This document shows, piece after piece, positions 22,574 to 29,917 of a DNA stretch of 30,760 nucleotides (the stretch's first letter is position 1; each line of letters begins with the position of its first letter). The stretch comes from Planctomycetota bacterium (GTDB taxonomy: Bacteria > Planctomycetota > Phycisphaerae > Sedimentisphaerales > Anaerohalosphaeraceae), in the NCBI GenBank assembly GCA_030637065.1, contig DAOVVQ010000005.1:1-30760 (forward strand), written 5' to 3'. Under the pieces are notes generated by a model. That model did no database searches, had not been told where the DNA came from, and saw nothing but the letters and a program-made list of their open reading frames with translations. A program made the translations under genes and the position numbers.

Positions 22574-22642
22574 ACATTGTTGTCGGCATTTACCGGCGAA
22601 CCGGAATCTGACCGGACAATATCTTCCCGGGAGCACATAGCA

Positions 22643-24157
22643 ATGATTAAGTCAAAACGGCCCGCTTACGGCTGGGCAATACGAATATTTGCCGCAATTA
22701 TTGTCGCCGCAGCCCTTTGCCCTTTAGTGGTCTCGGCTGGGGAGGGCGAGCAGACCCTCGAAAGATCCGTCGTGATGATACGAGGCGTTCGCCAGGACTT
22801 CGACCATACGACACCATGGAAGCAGGTGCCGATGAGCCAGGGCGTCGGCTCCGGATTCGTCATCGAAGGCAACCGCATCCTGACTAACGCACACAACGTC
22901 AGCAACAACAAGTACATAGAGATCAAAAAACAGCACCAGGCCAAACGCCACCTCGGCAGACTGGAATTCATAGGGCATGACTGCGATCTGGCGATAGTTA
23001 CCGTTGACGATGGCGATTTTTACGCGGATATGCAGCCCCTGGAATTAGGCGGCCTGCCGAAAGTCAACTCGACCGTGCAGACCTACGGATTTCCTATGGG
23101 CGGAAGAGACGTCTCCGTCACCGAAGGGGTCGTCAGTCGTGTTCAGGTAAGTGTCTACAGCCATACCCTCGCCGACTCACACCTCGTCATCCAGACTGAC
23201 GCAGCCATCAATCCCGGCAACAGCGGCGGGCCGGTACTCCAGGACGGCAAGGTGGTAGGTGTCGCGTTCCAGGGCATGCAGGACGCCGACAATATCGGGT
23301 ACATGATCCCCACAACCGTCGCCAGACATTTCCTCGCCGACATCGAAGACGGCAAGTACGACGGATTCGGCTCGCTGGGATTTACCTTCTTTACCGGACT
23401 GCACAACGCCGCCTACACCGACTATCTGGAGGTCCCGCCGGGGACCGAAGGTGTTGTGGTTCTCAATGTCCTGATGCACAGTTCGGTAGAATCGCTCTTT
23501 AAGCACGGCGACGTCATTACGCGGATCGACGATTTCGATATCGATAACGACGGCATGATCGGCATACACGGACTGACGCTGCATCTGTCCGAGGCTATCG
23601 AGCTTAAGCAGCTTGGCGAAAAGGCAGAGCTTACCTTCTATCGCAAAGGCCGCAAAAAAACGGCTTCCGCGACGGTCGCGCTGAACCGCACGGTCGTGCC
23701 CTTCTGGCGGGAATACGACTCCCAGCCGCGATACAAGGTCTTTGCCGGGCTTGTGTTCGTCCCGGTCAGTCGCAATTTTATGGAGACGTGGGGCCGCAGT
23801 TGGGCGACGGACATCCCGTTTTATCTCAGGTACCTCTTCCACAATTCCATGCAGCTTAATACCGACCGCCAGCGAAAGGAATATGTTGTCCTCTCGGAAA
23901 TTCTCCCCGATGAGGTCAACTCCTACAGTTCGGGCTTTATCAACAAGGTAGTCGATACCGTAAACGGCGTTGATATCCGGTCCCTGGACGATCTTTCCGA
24001 CGCCTTTGCTGTAAAGACCGGCGATCATTGTGTCATGGAATTCATGTCGTCCAGTATGCCGCTAATCCTCGATCAGGACAAAGCGCTTAGGCAAGACGGC
24101 ATCATTGTGGAAAAATATAAAGTTCCCTCACCGGCAGATATGGAGACCGCGCAATGA
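22643..24157 (+). CDS. Exported trypsin-like (Deg/HtrA-type) serine protease with PDZ-like domains
   Basis: A 504-residue envelope protease. ATG 22643 has GGGAG upstream and gives a signal peptide (hydrophobic 11-30, cleavage near VSA-G at 32). The chymotrypsin-fold domain has a complete triad: His84 (LTNAHNV), Asp115 (CDLAIV) and Ser194 (NPGNSGGPVL). 'QGVGSGFVIEGNRILTNAHN' is classic HtrA. After about 240, 'GFGSLGFTFFTG' leads into a PDZ-like region (GVVVLNV...LFKHGDVITRIDDFDIDNDG, about 270-315). A second C-terminal module is at about 370-500 (YKVFAGLVFVPVSRNF), resembling plant DEG9/DEG10-type proteases rather than E. coli DegP. Its stop overlaps the start of a paralogue by 4 bp (ATGA), so the two are made together. 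Confidence 0.9.
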   Translation: MIKSKRPAYGWAIRIFAAIIVAAALCPLVVSAGEGEQTLERSVVMIRGVRQDFDHTTPWKQVPMSQGVGSGFVIEGNRILTNAHNVSNNKYIEIKKQHQAKRHLGRLEFIGHDCDLAIVTVDDGDFYADMQPLELGGLPKVNSTVQTYGFPMGGRDVSVTEGVVSRVQVSVYSHTLADSHLVIQTDAAINPGNSGGPVLQDGKVVGVAFQGMQDADNIGYMIPTTVARHFLADIEDGKYDGFGSLGFTFFTGLHNAAYTDYLEVPPGTEGVVVLNVLMHSSVESLFKHGDVITRIDDFDIDNDGMIGIHGLTLHLSEAIELKQLGEKAELTFYRKGRKKTASATVALNRTVVPFWREYDSQPRYKVFAGLVFVPVSRNFMETWGRSWATDIPFYLRYLFHNSMQLNTDRQRKEYVVLSEILPDEVNSYSSGFINKVVDTVNGVDIRSLDDLSDAFAVKTGDHCVMEFMSSSMPLILDQDKALRQDGIIVEKYKVPSPADMETAQ

Positions 24158-25653
24158 CTTCCAAACTCCCCGCAGCTTGCATATTCATCCTTTCAGCCCT
24201 AACGGTCCTCGCCGGGCCCGCCTGTGCCGCTGGCAGTGGCGACGACATCAGTGAGCAAATGAAGGAATCGCTGGTCTACGTCAACGTCACAGCCTATTCC
24301 TATCCGCAGCTTCAGCCGTGGAGGCAGGCCGATCTCCGCGACAATGCCGGTTACGGATGTGCCGTCGGGCCGTACCAGGTGCTGACTACCGCATGGAACG
24401 TGGTCAATGCGACCTTCATCAAGGTCAGGCGTTACGGGCAAAACGAATTTATACCCGCTACCGTCAGCGTCATCGATTATGAAAGCAATCTCTGCCTGCT
24501 GGATCTCGACCGCAATACCATGAAGGCACCGCTTAAGCCCATAGAGTTCAGCGAGCGATACCGCAAGGGCGCCCAGCTCAAATCCTACTGGCTGACCTCC
24601 GGCGGTCATCTTGAAACCGGACGCGGCTACCTTGACCGGGCCGAGGTCAATAAGTCCTCGGTGTCGTACACAAGGTTCCTGAACTATGTCGCCACGAACA
24701 CCACCGCCGTCGCCGCAAGGGCGAGTGTATACTGCCTGGACTCCAAACCGATCGGCATCGCCTGCTGGGCCGACACGGACTCGCAGGAGGCGGGGCTTAT
24801 ACCCGCTGAGACGATAAACCGGTTCCTCAGCGATGCCGATGGCGAAAAGTATGACGGTTTCGCCACGGTCGGTTTTGCGACAAGGACGCTTATCGATCCG
24901 GTCATGCGGACTCATCTGAAATTACCCGACGACCTCAGCGACGGTGTTTATGTTGCCGACACATTTACGCTCGGTACGGCCTGCGAAGAACTGCAAAAAG
25001 GCGACGTCATTGTCGCTATCGATTCGAAAAGGCTCGACGCCTACGGGCAATACGAGCATGACAGGTTCGACCGGGTCTCGTACCACCATCTTGTAACCAG
25101 CCACCGCGCCGGCGACGAGATCACCTTTGATATATGGCGGGACGGCAAGGCCGAAACCGTCACAGCCGGGGCAAAAAGATTCGACGCCTCCGAAATGCTT
25201 GTTCCGTACTACGAATACGGCAAACAGCCCAACTATCTCGTCACAGCCGGGTTCGTCTTTCAGCGGCTGACACGCGACTACCTTCAGCTCTGGGGCGACA
25301 ACTGGACGGGTAATGTGCCGCCGCATCTGTATCATTACTATCGCGACATGGCCTTTAACCCCACCGATCAGCGAAGCGAGATCGTCGTACTCAGCTACGT
25401 CCTGCCGGCGGATATCAACTTAGGCTACCAGAAACTCGGACGACTCGTCGTAAGCAGTGTCAATGGCAAAGATATCTCCAGCCTCGCCGACTTTCTCAAG
25501 GCCCGCACACTGAACCCCGACTCGAAGTACGATGTCATCGAGTTCGAGAATGATTACCCCACCGTCGTCATCGACCGAAGCGGCCTGCCCCAGGCCGATA
25601 TGCTGATCGCACAGCGCTACGGGATCAGAACCCCGATGAACGTCAAGCAGTAG
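24154..25653 (+). CDS. Catalytically dead paralogue of the upstream protease (pseudoprotease with PDZ-like domains)
   Basis: A 499-residue exported protein with the same domain plan as its upstream neighbour (signal peptide 1-26, protease-like fold about 30-235, PDZ-like about 250-330, C-terminal module about 360-499 with 'YLVTAGFVFQRLTRDYLQLWG'). Alignment by eye shows all three catalytic residues changed. LTNAHNV becomes LTTAWNV (Trp81 for His), CDLAIV becomes SNLCLL (Asn112 for Asp), and the GNSGG serine loop becomes AVAARAS (Arg189 for Ser). The fold motifs around them remain, as do 'GEKYDGFATVGF' and 'ELQKGDVIVAIDS'. The frame is intact and coupled (ATGA overlap), so this is a maintained non-enzyme, probably a scaffold, inhibitor or substrate adaptor, and not a decaying pseudogene. 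Confidence 0.85.
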   Translation: MTSKLPAACIFILSALTVLAGPACAAGSGDDISEQMKESLVYVNVTAYSYPQLQPWRQADLRDNAGYGCAVGPYQVLTTAWNVVNATFIKVRRYGQNEFIPATVSVIDYESNLCLLDLDRNTMKAPLKPIEFSERYRKGAQLKSYWLTSGGHLETGRGYLDRAEVNKSSVSYTRFLNYVATNTTAVAARASVYCLDSKPIGIACWADTDSQEAGLIPAETINRFLSDADGEKYDGFATVGFATRTLIDPVMRTHLKLPDDLSDGVYVADTFTLGTACEELQKGDVIVAIDSKRLDAYGQYEHDRFDRVSYHHLVTSHRAGDEITFDIWRDGKAETVTAGAKRFDASEMLVPYYEYGKQPNYLVTAGFVFQRLTRDYLQLWGDNWTGNVPPHLYHYYRDMAFNPTDQRSEIVVLSYVLPADINLGYQKLGRLVVSSVNGKDISSLADFLKARTLNPDSKYDVIEFENDYPTVVIDRSGLPQADMLIAQRYGIRTPMNVKQ

Positions 25654-25662
25654 CAATCCCCG

Positions 25663-26610
25663 CTACAGACCTGTTCGCGGCAGATAAAACGTGCCAAGGG
25701 CATCAAGTGAATCGGGGTATGGCGTATTCGTCTCCGGGTCGATTATCACCCGCATTTCGACTACGTCTTCTGTGGTAAAGGATTGCACACTGCCATCGAT
25801 ATAACCGGCATGGGCCTCGATAAGAGGCATCTTTCCCGAGCGGTACCAGTAATCCGCCTCGTATGCCGACGACCTGTCGTCCGTGGCACAAGACCGAGCG
25901 AATTTTTCACAGCTTCCGTAGTTGCCTTCTACATGCTCTGTTATGCTGCTCACTGTCAGTCCGCCATAAGGTTCGTACATGCGATAGTTGTGTGAAAAGA
26001 TCGAGTCGCACATCAGCATTCCGCTCTCATTGCGGCGTCTGGTCCCGGTTCTCGGGCCCTTGAATGTCCTGCCGGGGCCTAAATAGCCTTCATAATTCCA
26101 CAAAAGCAGATACGTCCCTACAACATAGTCCTTGGGAAACGGCGTGGCGGGATTGTCCCACTCGTTGCCGTCGTCCCAGGATTGTCGCGAGTGCTTGTAC
26201 TCTTTCGGCGCGTTGGGGCAATACATCAACCTGCCATCCGGAATATAGGGATCGAGGTATTCACTTACCGCCCGATGCCCGCTGGCCTGGTAGGGGAACT
26301 TTGCGATCAGCGTAGCCGGATGCCACCAGTTCCATTCGCTCGATGTCGCAAGTTTTGCCGTCGATTGTGGCAATCTGTCGTTGTTGTCGGTGGCGAATGC
26401 GATCACCCCCCGCACGATCTGCCCCTGATTGCTGACTTTGATCAGTCGGCAGGCCTTAGACCTGACCTGTCCAATTACCGGGGCCAGGATCGCTATCAGA
26501 ATGGAGATCACTGCTATGACAACAAGCAGTTCGATCATAGTAAAGCCCCGCCCCCCCCGGAGCCTGGAACAAAATTTCGCAGTCTCAAAGCTGATTTTGG
26601 GTTTCCTCAT
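25663..26610 (-). CDS. Type II secretion pseudopilin-like protein (prepilin N-terminal methylation motif)
   Basis: A 315-residue protein. The prepilin peptidase site is RGG-RG|FTMIELLVVIAVISIL, with cleavage after Gly22 and Glu27 at position +5 of the mature chain, followed by a hydrophobic helix (23-45). The C-terminal part contains 'HAGYIDGSVQSF' (about 265), a variant of the H-X-DG ending seen in planctomycete pseudopilin-like proteins. Between them, 'YLDPYIPDGRLMYCPNAP' and 'MLMCDSIFSHN' are also common in that group. These proteins are abundant in Planctomycetota and their exact roles are mostly unknown. The ATG is preceded by GGGGGG and a near-consensus promoter. It converges on the pseudoprotease gene with a 9-bp gap. 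Confidence 0.88.
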   Translation of the reverse strand: MRKPKISFETAKFCSRLRGGRGFTMIELLVVIAVISILIAILAPVIGQVRSKACRLIKVSNQGQIVRGVIAFATDNNDRLPQSTAKLATSSEWNWWHPATLIAKFPYQASGHRAVSEYLDPYIPDGRLMYCPNAPKEYKHSRQSWDDGNEWDNPATPFPKDYVVGTYLLLWNYEGYLGPGRTFKGPRTGTRRRNESGMLMCDSIFSHNYRMYEPYGGLTVSSITEHVEGNYGSCEKFARSCATDDRSSAYEADYWYRSGKMPLIEAHAGYIDGSVQSFTTEDVVEMRVIIDPETNTPYPDSLDALGTFYLPRTGL

Positions 26611-26639
26611 CCCCCCAACACCACTTAAAACTGTAGTAT

Positions 26640-26668
26640 ATTAGACCACAATTCTAAACGGATGTCAA
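26640..26668 (-). promoter_or_regulatory. Near-consensus sigma70 promoter of the pseudopilin gene
   Basis: On the minus strand: -35 TTGACA (26663-26668, perfect), 17-nt spacer, -10 TCTAAT (26640-26645, five of six). The predicted start near 26633 gives a leader of about 22 nt. This is the best promoter match in the window. Confidence 0.75.
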
Positions 26669-26708
26669 CAGGAAACTCCCAAAAATCAACGGGATTCCCC
26701 CTGATCCC

Positions 26709-26751
26709 AAAAAATAGGACCGGACTGTGAGCCTGCCTCGCAATCCGGTCC
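26709..26751 (-). terminator. Intrinsic terminator after the LamG/dockerin gene
   Basis: GGACCGGA (26717-26724) pairs with TCCGGTCC (26744-26751), and an inner GTGAG/CTCGC helix extends the stem. On the minus strand it is followed by TATTTTTT. It lies 50 bp after the stop of the 980-residue protein gene. Confidence 0.8.
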
Positions 26752-26800
26752 ACCCCTGCCTTCTCCATAGGTTTACAACTTTTTCGCTATCTTTTCAGGT

Positions 26801-29743
26801 CTAATTGACCCACGGCATCGCCATCAGCCACTCCGCCGCCTGGACCGCCAAGTCCGCGATATCCACTTTCCCATCGCGGTTATTGTCTCCCATTAAGGGC
26901 CATTGACTCATACTGCCGTATGCCGTACCGCCGTAGGCCCCCATATTGACGCGACCGCCGTTGGGCATTCGTTCGCCCATCGGATTATCAAGCGGGTTGC
27001 CGCCGTCGACACATACGCTGGTAACATCATCGAAAGACCACAAACCGTAAGCCGCGACATACCTGCCGTCTTCCGAAAGCAGATGGTAATCGCCGTTGTC
27101 GGCATCGGCAAATCCCGGCGCCACTTCGGATGTCGCATTAGCGTCGACAATCTCCATACCGCCGAGGCCGGCCTGATATATTCGCTCTATCTCTTCATCA
27201 GCGAGAGACTGGTCATAGATCGCCACCTCGTCAAGTCGACCGCTAAACCACTGGCCCGAAGCGCTCATATTGCTACCGAACTTCAGCGAGTTGCTGTTGG
27301 CAATACTCCCGTCATAACCCGTCCCGGAAACATTGCCCTCCAGGCTGCCGTCAAGATAGAGTTTTAACGCCGTCCCGAATCGCATCGCCAGCAGGTGGTG
27401 CCACGTGCCGTCATCGACATTTGTCGTCGAACCGACCTCGACGGCGGAACCTCCCAGATCGAGTGCAAAATTGACCTTGCGATAATTCGGCTGAAGGAAA
27501 CTGTCTTCCCAATAGACCGTATAACCCCGATTGTCGCTGCTGGATTCTCGCTTTTCCACCAGCACAGGACCTCCCTGTACGGGCCCGGAATTGACCTTAA
27601 ACCACAGCGATATCGCAAAGTTATCTCCCGAACCAAAATCCAGGTCCGCATCGTCACCTACCTGCACATAGTCGGCGCTGCCGTCAAAGCCAAGGGCGCC
27701 GTCAACCTGCCCCGCAGTCCAGACCATATCACCGTAAACGGTCCCGTCGTTAGAGCCCGCCGAATCCATCGCCAATGCTCCCGATGCATCGTCAAGTTTC
27801 CAATAGGAAACCGGCACAACCCCGGTGCTGCCTTCGACCCAACTGTACTCGGCGGTGCAGTCCTGCATGTCGCCATAAAGGTTGTTATAGAAGATGCAGT
27901 TGCTGATATTCGGGTCGGCATTTTCAAAGCAGGCGATGCCGAAATCGTTATCGGCTATGGTAAGGTTCTTTATAGTCGGCGTGCAGGCAACGTTAAGCTC
28001 AATGGCGTACAGCCCGCCGGCAAGCACAAGATTTTCGAGCCGGCTGTCATGCCCTTCGGCATTGTGGAACCTGAAGGCATATCCGCTAAGGCTGCGAACC
28101 ACAGCCGCATCGGCAGCGCTCTTAACGGTAATAGCCTTACCGTTGAAATCGCACTCTTCCTGATAGACTCCCGGCCAAACCAAAACCGTATAGCCATCTT
28201 CTGCCGAATCGATACCCTTTTGAATCGTCGCAAAAGCCGTCGCCCTGCTCAGCCCCGGGTTGCCGTCGCTGCCGCCGGAACCGTCGACATGATAAACCAC
28301 TGTGCTTTCCTCGCCTCCAAAAAGCTGCCAAATCTCTGCCGCGCTCAAGGCCCGCTCATAAACCATAACTTCATCGATCGAGCCCGAGAAGAAAGCGTCC
28401 ACTCCTGCATCACTTCCAACCGTACCACTACCGCTGCTATAGGCCAGATTTCCCCCTGTCCCGTCATATATGCCGCCGTCATTAATACCGTTAACATAAA
28501 GGTCCATGTCCTGAGGCCCACGAATGATGCCGGCGACTTGATACCAGACACCGGTATCCAGCATCGTCGCCCCATTCTTCGTCCTCCTGCTTGTTGAACC
28601 GACGCCCCCGTCTCCATACCCGACTGTCAACTTGCCGCTGGAAGTAAGGGCAAGCCAAGCACCGTAACGATTTGAGGTCCAATTATCTAAGCATATAATC
28701 CTTTGAATAGCCACATCAGTGTCGAACTTAATCCACGCGGCAAGGGTTATCGGCAGTGCAGGTTTCAAATTGGGATCATTGCCCAGGTCCACATAATCGT
28801 CCGCACCATCAAAGTCCAGTGCCCCGCCAACCTGACCGTCGGCCCACTGGGCTCCGTAAATAGCTCCGTCATTCGTACCAGCCGAATCATACGCAACCGG
28901 CCCTGCGCCTTCATCAAACGACCAACGCCCAATCAGACCACCTGAACCAGCCCGATAAAGCTGCCCGACTTCCTGGGCGGACAACGGTTGGGCGTAAATT
29001 GAAACGTCATCGACATCACCATCGAAAAACATGTCTCTCGACAGACCATTATAATGCCTTGCTCCAATATAGAAAACATCGGCCTGCTGTATGTTTAGAA
29101 AGCGACTGCCTGTGGAACCGCTTCCCGCTGTATAAATCAGGCTTTCTTCATTGCCGTCAACATAGATCTTATTGAAGTTGCTGCCAACCACTACCGCGAG
29201 ATGATGCCATGTGTCATCCTCAAAGTAACCGGCCCCCTTGTCAATGTGAGCCGAAATTCTGAGATCACCATTCATTTTGTGGCCAAAATTGAGACTGTAT
29301 TGCCCAGCCGTCCCGCCAAACCAGACTTTGGAATAATTGTCCGGCGTATCCTTATCTGCGATCTGCATGAGCATTAGATTGCTTGCTGTACCCGATGCAA
29401 TCTTAAACCAGCACGCAAAGGTTCCGGTTGCATAGTTGTCGAAAGTTGACACATAGCTGTTCAATTGGATGTAATTCGAACTTCCGTCAAAACTCAAACC
29501 GCCGCCGATCTTACCCATTGTCCATGAAGGCACATTTACCAATCCGTCATAGCTCCCAGCCGAATCGTAGGCTGTCAACCCCGACCCTTCGTCAAGCTCC
29601 CAGTGAGCTACGGGTGTTGCAGCCTGTGCGCCTGTTCCAAATGCGCAGAAACTCAGGGCCACCAACATTGCCAGAACCACTTTTACATTCGTCTTCATCT
29701 TCATTTCCTCTCTTGTCACTACTTTGCCTGTCAAATACTTCAT
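26801..29743 (-). CDS. Secreted protein with three LamG domains, a beta-helix region and a dockerin-like C-terminus
   Basis: 980 residues. Start ATG 29743 has AAGGAG 7 nt upstream; an internal ATG (29698, residue 16) also has a Shine-Dalgarno and would give a more usual signal peptide. The hydrophobic core is 21-37, with cleavage after AQA (41). LamG/concanavalin-type domains lie at about 44-265, 270-476 and 645-860, each opening with 'W.LD.G.G..AYDSAG..DG' and closing with 'DEV.IY...L...EI..LY'. Residues 483-640 form a right-handed beta-helix (VDGSGGSDGNPGLSRATAFA), and its usual last part 'PMGERMPNGGRVNMGAYGGT' appears only at 921-940, after the third LamG. The end DNNRDGKVDIADL (953-965), then AVQAAEWL, is a dockerin-like calcium motif. 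The role is probably surface carbohydrate binding; no catalytic motif is seen. Confidence 0.9.
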   Translation of the reverse strand: MKYLTGKVVTREEMKMKTNVKVVLAMLVALSFCAFGTGAQAATPVAHWELDEGSGLTAYDSAGSYDGLVNVPSWTMGKIGGGLSFDGSSNYIQLNSYVSTFDNYATGTFACWFKIASGTASNLMLMQIADKDTPDNYSKVWFGGTAGQYSLNFGHKMNGDLRISAHIDKGAGYFEDDTWHHLAVVVGSNFNKIYVDGNEESLIYTAGSGSTGSRFLNIQQADVFYIGARHYNGLSRDMFFDGDVDDVSIYAQPLSAQEVGQLYRAGSGGLIGRWSFDEGAGPVAYDSAGTNDGAIYGAQWADGQVGGALDFDGADDYVDLGNDPNLKPALPITLAAWIKFDTDVAIQRIICLDNWTSNRYGAWLALTSSGKLTVGYGDGGVGSTSRRTKNGATMLDTGVWYQVAGIIRGPQDMDLYVNGINDGGIYDGTGGNLAYSSGSGTVGSDAGVDAFFSGSIDEVMVYERALSAAEIWQLFGGEESTVVYHVDGSGGSDGNPGLSRATAFATIQKGIDSAEDGYTVLVWPGVYQEECDFNGKAITVKSAADAAVVRSLSGYAFRFHNAEGHDSRLENLVLAGGLYAIELNVACTPTIKNLTIADNDFGIACFENADPNISNCIFYNNLYGDMQDCTAEYSWVEGSTGVVPVSYWKLDDASGALAMDSAGSNDGTVYGDMVWTAGQVDGALGFDGSADYVQVGDDADLDFGSGDNFAISLWFKVNSGPVQGGPVLVEKRESSSDNRGYTVYWEDSFLQPNYRKVNFALDLGGSAVEVGSTTNVDDGTWHHLLAMRFGTALKLYLDGSLEGNVSGTGYDGSIANSNSLKFGSNMSASGQWFSGRLDEVAIYDQSLADEEIERIYQAGLGGMEIVDANATSEVAPGFADADNGDYHLLSEDGRYVAAYGLWSFDDVTSVCVDGGNPLDNPMGERMPNGGRVNMGAYGGTAYGSMSQWPLMGDNNRDGKVDIADLAVQAAEWLMAMPWVN

Positions 29744-29750
29744 TTTGAGT

Positions 29751-29830
29751 CTCCTTCTCCAAGATTCTCGTCCAAAAGGTTCTCCTCCTTCTCCAATGGA
29801 GGTACTTTACAATATCTTCTCCTTCTCCAA
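29751..29830 (-). repeat. Three 12-bp repeats at exact 34-bp spacing in the LamG-gene leader
   Basis: On the plus strand CTCCTTCTCCAA starts at 29751, 29785 and 29819. Read as mRNA, each is TTGGAGAAGGAG, a Shine-Dalgarno-like word; the one nearest the gene is its actual ribosome site. The 22-bp stretches between copies are unrelated. Two copies are preceded by CTCC, which could pair with GGAG. Confidence 0.7.
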
Positions 29831-29917
29831 GGAGTGATCTGTAAACCAAATAACCGTATCTATTCGGCGCCCGTTCATTACGGCTGGGCTTGCGAGACCT
29901 GCCCGTGCCAGGGCTTT

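Noticed and set aside
23177..24028. A 283-codon open frame on the minus strand
   Set aside because: Antisense shadow of the HtrA-type protease gene; high third-position GC keeps the opposite frame open.
24154..25653. Calling the second protease-like gene a pseudogene
   Set aside because: The 499-codon frame is intact, translationally coupled, has a signal peptide and conserved non-catalytic motifs; loss is confined to the catalytic positions, so a functional pseudoenzyme is the better reading.
27395..28597. A 400-codon open frame on the plus strand
   Set aside because: It is antisense to the LamG protein, whose domain motifs, signal peptide and terminator are clear on the minus strand. The plus-strand translation has no recognisable fold and no ribosome site.
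29751..29830. Short CRISPR array (12-bp repeats, 22-bp spacers)
   Set aside because: Repeats are too short and purine/pyrimidine-biased, only three copies exist, no cas genes are present, and the last repeat works as the ribosome site of the LamG gene.
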